Source of the DNA: HGM05232 sp044433325
GTDB lineage: Bacteria > Bacteroidota > Bacteroidia > Bacteroidales > Muribaculaceae
Assembly: GCA_044433325.1 (NCBI GenBank)
Contig: JAWXTT010000005.1
Location: 1-36,340 of the forward strand
DNA: 36,340 bases
Reading direction: 5' to 3'
Part shown: piece by piece, positions 32,311-36,340 of the stretch
How the letters are laid out: each line of letters opens with the position of its first letter
Numbering within the stretch: the first letter of the stretch is position 1
Notes under the pieces: model-generated
What the model was told of the DNA's origin: nothing
What the model saw: the letters and a program-made list of their open reading frames with translations, nothing else
The model's database searches: none
Translations under genes and position numbers: made by a program

Positions 32311-33918
32311 TTATAGCTCTAATGCTTTCATCTGCGCTCCATTAGGGGAGCGGATACGAAGAATGTGACAAACAGTAGGTGCAATAATGGTTGCATCGGT
32401 GCTTATCTCAATCTTTTGAGGTGTGATATTAGGAGCAAGAATAAATGCAGGGGTGCTTACGCTATTATCACGTTTAGGCGAGGTGTTGTTCCTTGAATTG
32501 TCAGGGTCAATCACTCTCCAACCAGGCATAATAGAAATGTAAACATCTGCTCCTTTGCTAATTGTAATTGAGTTATATAGATTATATAGTTCATCGGTGG
32601 ATGGGTTATTGATAATATCATCCAACGTGTGCGCGCTCATTATCCCGCTAGCTTTGCGAAGAAATTCTGCTGTTTTACTTCGTATATCTGAGAGTTCAAC
32701 CCCACGCTCCTTGATTAATGTTCTATTTAGATAGAATTCATTATTGTGAAATCCTGAAACCCAACCGCCATTCCCATAGATAGCCATTAAATATATATTC
32801 AGCAGTGAGGTTGTGCGTTTAACATTAAAATCACCACTAGGAATTTTATATTGTGCTTCGTCAGTACTATTATCATTAAAATAACCTGTTGAAGATATTA
32901 CTAGTAGTGTATTATCTAAGCCAACAGTTGAGTCAATCTCCTTAATAAGACGTGATAAGTCTCTATCCAACTTGATGTAGCTATCTTGTAACTCAACGCG
33001 GTTATCTGATTCATTAGTGTAGTTGTATGGTGCTAGTGTGTATGCTAAGTTTAGCATATCAGTTTCGCCACGATTGCCTAAACCTATATTCTTGATATAG
33101 TCAATAGCTAATGAAGTAATCTCGCTATTAACCAATGGTGAGTTAAGATATCGCTCATAGCGATTAATCTCACGGTTAGGGTAGGTATATCTAAAGGCAT
33201 AACTATTACGTGTAATTGGAATATCAGGGTAGTCACCAATAGGTAGTGTAGGAGTCCAACTAGTTGTATCTAATCTGGTTGTTAACCCTGCTTGATAATT
33301 ACGTTTCTGCATAACAGCAGGAGTCTGTTGGTAATATGACGAACTCCCCCAATTACCAGTCTTATCATTAATCCAGAATGCACTGTTACCTGCATGACCA
33401 GCCATAATAACGGCTTGTTGTGAGTTAGGTGCAATAGAATATACATAACCCATTGAGGCATTACTTATGCGTAATTCATCAGATATAGTTGAAACCTTTA
33501 GGGCTGATGGTGAATATTTTTCGGTAGTGAATCTACCTGAGACACTGTTGTCGGTTAGGATAGGCTCACTAAGTTTAGTTTCCATATTGTAGCTAGTACC
33601 AGCAGGGATACCATTAATACGTGGATAACAACCTGTGTATAATATACCAGTTGCCGCCGTAGCATCTATATTAGGGATTTTGTAATCCACGTTTGAGATA
33701 TACACCGCTTCATTGACCAGCTTATTAAAACCCTCCTCACTAAAATGGTCTTGTAGCAACTCTATATAATCGCTACGCAGTTGATCCACAACTATACTAA
33801 CCACCAATGAAGGCTTATTAGTAGTGGTGCTTTGCGCTTGTGACAGAGCTGATAGTGTAGCCATCGACATAACTATCGATGTTACCAATCTATTTATTTT
33901 AGCCTGTTTACCGCGCAT
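32311..33918 (-). CDS. Alkaline-phosphatase-superfamily protein, probably catalytically degenerate
   Basis: 535 residues with a signal peptide (cleavage after ...LSQAQ). It is related to the PafA/nucleotide-pyrophosphatase group, with VVSIVVDQLRSDY (first metal Asp45), a nucleophile-like region IDATAATGILYTGCYPRING, and AGHAGNSAFWINDKTGNW. The expected later metal ligands look lost: the D..GH segment is LNLAYTLAPYNY, and the DH segment (usually xxxDHG) is LLVISSTGYFND. I recall relatives beside secA in Bacteroides with the same STGY substitution, which would make this a conserved pseudoenzyme family rather than local decay. It overlaps the DUF4105 gene by 25 bp, so the two are co-translated. 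Confidence 0.82.
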   Translation of the reverse strand: MRGKQAKINRLVTSIVMSMATLSALSQAQSTTTNKPSLVVSIVVDQLRSDYIELLQDHFSEEGFNKLVNEAVYISNVDYKIPNIDATAATGILYTGCYPRINGIPAGTSYNMETKLSEPILTDNSVSGRFTTEKYSPSALKVSTISDELRISNASMGYVYSIAPNSQQAVIMAGHAGNSAFWINDKTGNWGSSSYYQQTPAVMQKRNYQAGLTTRLDTTSWTPTLPIGDYPDIPITRNSYAFRYTYPNREINRYERYLNSPLVNSEITSLAIDYIKNIGLGNRGETDMLNLAYTLAPYNYTNESDNRVELQDSYIKLDRDLSRLIKEIDSTVGLDNTLLVISSTGYFNDNSTDEAQYKIPSGDFNVKRTTSLLNIYLMAIYGNGGWVSGFHNNEFYLNRTLIKERGVELSDIRSKTAEFLRKASGIMSAHTLDDIINNPSTDELYNLYNSITISKGADVYISIMPGWRVIDPDNSRNNTSPKRDNSVSTPAFILAPNITPQKIEISTDATIIAPTVCHILRIRSPNGAQMKALEL

Positions 33919-35108
33919 CTGTTTATATATAAAAAATTAAATGATCTGATTGCAGAACATGCTATAAGTGGGAAAATAGCCCAACTTGCAGTTTGTGGAA
34001 TCAACCACCACATCCCAATCAGAATAATTAATAGTGCAAAGTTAATAAAATGATAGAAACGTAAAAGAATATACGTAGGTTTTATCCAAATTAAAATTGC
34101 AGCTATCAAACAGAATGGGTTAATCCACACTGCTAGGTAGTTTGGTGAGGTAGCTGAGTGGGTCGAAATGAATATCAAAAAGAATGATAACATCCCCAAC
34201 AACCCAAAAATAGAGAATAGCACTGTATCATACCAACGTGTTATACCCCCTCTACGCATATCCCTAATGCTGATAGCGATTGTAATCATTAATATCAGCA
34301 ATGAAACCATCATTGGTGATAAGTACCATGGGGTAGGAGGGAGGATAGCATCGGTAATATCCACACTGTTTAGGGCGCGTTCAGCTGTAACTATATTTAC
34401 ACGTTCGCCATCTTTGATAAATGTAGCATCACGCATATAATCCATCAGTATCATAGGAGCGAACATCTGTGTGCGATTATCCACATCTTCATCAATCTCA
34501 CCCCCTAAAGCTAAATCAATACCAAACTGAAACCATGGATAGTTAACATTGCAGTCGCTCATTATTTGGCGTAAACTTCTTGTGTCACCCCTCTCAGGAT
34601 AGACAATAGAGTTGTCGGTTACCGCTTCAATCAAGTCACGTGGCTGAGTGGCACAATTCTTATAGATATAGCTATATCGGTAGGTTGCATTTTCAGGTTG
34701 GGCATTAATCAGTAGCAGATTTAGTAGCTCTTCAGCTTGCTCTTGAGATAGGTTCAAATCTTGCTCATAAAATGATATTTTACGCTCACGGTAATCTGCA
34801 ACAAAATATTTGAAAGGGTAATACACCACCTTATAATCAGTCTGTCCCATTGTAAAACGAGCTATAAAGTTAGGTGCGCCGAAATCAAATATCCCATAGT
34901 TAAATACGATATCCAACTTATCACCACGTTGCACCCTAATAGCAGTGTGTCCAAACAGCTCATATACAATTTCACCTTGGTCACAAGTTATTAGGCTTAT
35001 ATGTATCGAGTCAGTATCAGTAATATTACTCTCTCCCTTAATGCTATTAGTGGTGGCTAGCGTGATTACTATTAGTAGTAATAATATGCTTTTTAGTTTA
35101 CTCATCAT
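33894..35108 (-). CDS. DUF4105 membrane protein
   Basis: 404 residues: a signal or N-terminal hydrophobic segment, a periplasmic domain (about 30-260), then about five transmembrane helices. The periplasmic domain has FGHTAIRVQ and YKNCATQPRDLI, a His and Cys pair characteristic of DUF4105 and reminiscent of papain-like/NlpC folds, so a thiol peptidase or amidase activity is possible but unproven. Start 35108 (MMSKLKS), or 35105, lies just after the AraC stop; the ATG at 35141 would overlap that gene. The 3' end overlaps the phosphatase-like gene. Confidence 0.85.
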   Translation of the reverse strand: MMSKLKSILLLLIVITLATTNSIKGESNITDTDSIHISLITCDQGEIVYELFGHTAIRVQRGDKLDIVFNYGIFDFGAPNFIARFTMGQTDYKVVYYPFKYFVADYRERKISFYEQDLNLSQEQAEELLNLLLINAQPENATYRYSYIYKNCATQPRDLIEAVTDNSIVYPERGDTRSLRQIMSDCNVNYPWFQFGIDLALGGEIDEDVDNRTQMFAPMILMDYMRDATFIKDGERVNIVTAERALNSVDITDAILPPTPWYLSPMMVSLLILMITIAISIRDMRRGGITRWYDTVLFSIFGLLGMLSFFLIFISTHSATSPNYLAVWINPFCLIAAILIWIKPTYILLRFYHFINFALLIILIGMWWLIPQTASWAIFPLIACSAIRSFNFLYINRCAVNRLK

Positions 35109-35109
35109 A

Positions 35110-36000
35110 TTAGCTACCACTTTTGCTAGAACGGTATTCACCAGGAGTCATCCCAGCATGTTGTTTAAAATATTTGCCAAAGAATGCTTGGTTAGCAAAA
35201 TTCATCTCGCCACTAATCTCCTGAATACTATTTGTTGATGAACATAACAGAACCTTAGCTGCAATAATTACATAATCATCAATAATATCTCCTGCTGTAC
35301 GTCCACTAACTATCTTAGTAACTGCCGATAGGTGTTTAGGTGTGATGCGTAATTTTTCAGCATAGAATGCAACAGCGCGACTTTCGCGGTAATGACGTTC
35401 AATCAGAGCAATAAATTCATAGTAAATCTCCTCGTTACGTGAACGTTTATCCAAATCAACATTGATATGCGAAACATAAATATCCATCGTCTCAAATAGC
35501 AGAGCTTGTAACATATATTGCACACTCTTTTTACTAAAATCACTCTTGGATGCTTTAACCTTTCGCCATATAAATGAGTGGAACTCTTGGATGCTATCCC
35601 TCTGTTCATCAGTTACATTAATAACAGGAACAGAATTAAAGTTCATTACAATTGGAGCTATCGAATAGAGATCATTGATACGCTCTTGGCTATAACCAGC
35701 ACGAAACCCAAGAAATAACCCTTTGAAATCATCGCTAAATTTACAGCTATGGATAATATTGCCAGGCATAAGTGTAACCAATGAACTAGGCGAGATATGG
35801 TAATCAGTAAGATTCATTGAGATATCAGACTCACCCTGCAAGCATAGTGCAAAAATAGGCAACATCAACTTAAAAGGACCACTATTAAGTGGTAGCTCAC
35901 GTATATCATCAAAGATAAAGACCTCGTTATCTAGGTTATCCTTATTAGCAATATTGCTAATATCAGCTGTGCGTAATATGGTATTCTTATCCTTTGTCAT
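35110..36000 (-). CDS. AraC-family transcriptional regulator
   Basis: 296 residues. The N-terminal half is a cupin-like sensor (ISMNLTDYHISPSSLVTLMP). The C-terminal 100 residues are the two-helix-turn-helix AraC domain: AEKLRITPKHLSAVTKIVSG, then IQEISGEMNFANQAFFGKYF and the end GMTPGEYRSSK. The ligand is unknown. It is first in the row AraC, DUF4105, phosphatase-like, with gaps of about 1 bp and an overlap of 25 bp, so it may lead an operon. A near-consensus promoter lies upstream. Confidence 0.93.
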   Translation of the reverse strand: MTKDKNTILRTADISNIANKDNLDNEVFIFDDIRELPLNSGPFKLMLPIFALCLQGESDISMNLTDYHISPSSLVTLMPGNIIHSCKFSDDFKGLFLGFRAGYSQERINDLYSIAPIVMNFNSVPVINVTDEQRDSIQEFHSFIWRKVKASKSDFSKKSVQYMLQALLFETMDIYVSHINVDLDKRSRNEEIYYEFIALIERHYRESRAVAFYAEKLRITPKHLSAVTKIVSGRTAGDIIDDYVIIAAKVLLCSSTNSIQEISGEMNFANQAFFGKYFKQHAGMTPGEYRSSKSGS

Positions 36001-36025
36001 TTATCAAACAGTATTATCTATAAAA

Positions 36026-36057
36026 CAAAGGTACTCAATATTTACCATTTAGCCAAA
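36026..36057 (-). promoter_or_regulatory. Near-consensus promoter of the AraC-led operon
   Basis: On the minus strand TTTG (36057-36054) is followed after 20 bp by TACCTTTG (36033-36026), then 25 bp to the ATG. Both elements match the Bacteroidota -33/-7 consensus. Confidence 0.7.
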
Positions 36058-36077
36058 CACTCAGGTGATAATAACAG

Positions 36078-36118
36078 CAAATAGGATGATTGCATTTGAT
36101 TTGCAATCATCCTATTTG
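36078..36118 (-). terminator. Stem-loop after the unknown right-edge gene
   Basis: A 17-bp perfect stem, CAAATAGGATGATTGCA at 36078-36094 with its complement at 36102-36118, and a 7-nt loop. It lies 20 bp after the stop of the minus-strand gene that enters from the right edge. Confidence 0.8.
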
Positions 36119-36138
36119 TTATCGTTATATGGGATGTT

Positions 36139-36340
36139 TTAATATATATTTTTCGGAGCTTTGAAATCAGTTCCCCACTTCTCGTTATATTCTTGTACAA
36201 TCATGTAGAAATCGAATAACCCTTCTATTTTATCAATACTATCCGCTTCTGCATACATACGTGTATATGCATCTTGTATTCCATCTAGCAGAGTAGTATC
36301 ATATTTCTCGATATACTCAATCCAATCAGTATAGTATTCA
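36139..36340 (-). CDS. C-terminal fragment of an unidentified protein, 5' end outside the window
   Basis: An open frame on the minus strand enters at the right edge and runs 67 codons including the stop (TAA at 36141-36139). The visible C-terminus is acidic and aromatic-rich, with EYYTDWIEYIEKYD, GIQDAYTRMYAEADSIDKIE and a final KWGTDFKAPKNIY. It is followed by a strong stem-loop, which supports a real gene end. I do not recognise the family, and no signal or motif can be seen in the part present. Confidence 0.7.
   Translation of the reverse strand, partial: EYYTDWIEYIEKYDTTLLDGIQDAYTRMYAEADSIDKIEGLFDFYMIVQEYNEKWGTDFKAPKNIY

Noticed and set aside
34036..34043. TAACTTTG motif on the minus strand upstream of the phosphatase-like gene
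   Set aside because: It lies inside the DUF4105 transmembrane coding region (FINFALLII codons), the downstream gene overlaps DUF4105 and needs no own promoter, and no -33 partner is present.

Overview
The window looks like a chromosomal segment of an AT-rich member of the Bacteroidales (Bacteroidota). Evidence for this is the roughly 1,100-residue SecA with a C-terminal SEC-C zinc motif, many lipoproteins, DUF4143 ATPases, a KilA-N protein and DUF5715/DUF4105-type genes. Promoter-like sequences match the Bacteroidota -7 consensus TAnnTTTG, and clear Shine-Dalgarno sites are largely absent. A family-level call is not safe from this sequence alone. No rRNA, tRNA or CRISPR array was seen.

Layout, left to right. 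(1) 1-4113: the end of an RND multidrug-efflux pump operon (inner-membrane pump, cut by the window edge, plus its TolC-like outer-membrane lipoprotein). (2) 4149-6534: a divergent LpxA-like acyltransferase, convergent with a metal-ABC pair (ATPase and substrate-binding lipoprotein) that has no permease beside it. (3) 6535-7912: a regulatory intergenic region with repeated TATCGATAAA boxes, then trpS and a strong stem-loop. (4) 7909-10081: a small island with a decayed KilA-N gene containing a perfect 34-bp palindrome, a DUF4143 AAA ATPase, and an 81-bp array of three TGCTC-N7-GAGCA units over the ATPase promoter. (5) 10089-17438: a tight minus-strand operon, lpxB, low-Mr protein phosphatase, GH20 hexosaminidase lipoprotein, exported nitroreductase, DUF5715 peptidase-like protein, HAD phosphatase, aroB. 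(6) 17450-19119: a 204-bp MITE-like element in front of lpxB, then a second DUF4143 ATPase. (7) 19217-21011: a beta-helix lipoprotein and folB. (8) 21012-28852: a regulated leader with an intrinsic terminator, followed by a five-gene operon. (9) 28888-36340: secA, a phosphatase-like protein that appears to lack most metal ligands, a DUF4105 membrane protein, an AraC-type regulator, and the end of an unknown gene.

The most interesting part is region 8. It encodes a TolC-like outer-membrane channel, an HlyD-like periplasmic adaptor, a cytosolic multi-zinc-ribbon protein resembling the TackOD1 domain, a processive family-2 glycosyltransferase with a QRLRW motif, and a large lipoprotein with a beta-helix-like half and a beta-propeller-like half. 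Together these look like a synthase-dependent polysaccharide export machine. In it a TolC-type trimer would replace the usual beta-barrel porin, and the zinc-ribbon protein would occupy the place of a c-di-GMP-binding regulator. The operon is preceded by a promoter, a roughly 130-nt leader and a canonical hairpin plus U-tract terminator, which suggests attenuation or a separate small RNA. The polymer and the role of the zinc-ribbon protein are unknown.

The same stretch carries dispersed GGGGAGTTCTAAAA ends (17450, 17653, 20632, 25360) from what appears to be a short non-autonomous element family, so this side of the window has seen mobile DNA activity.
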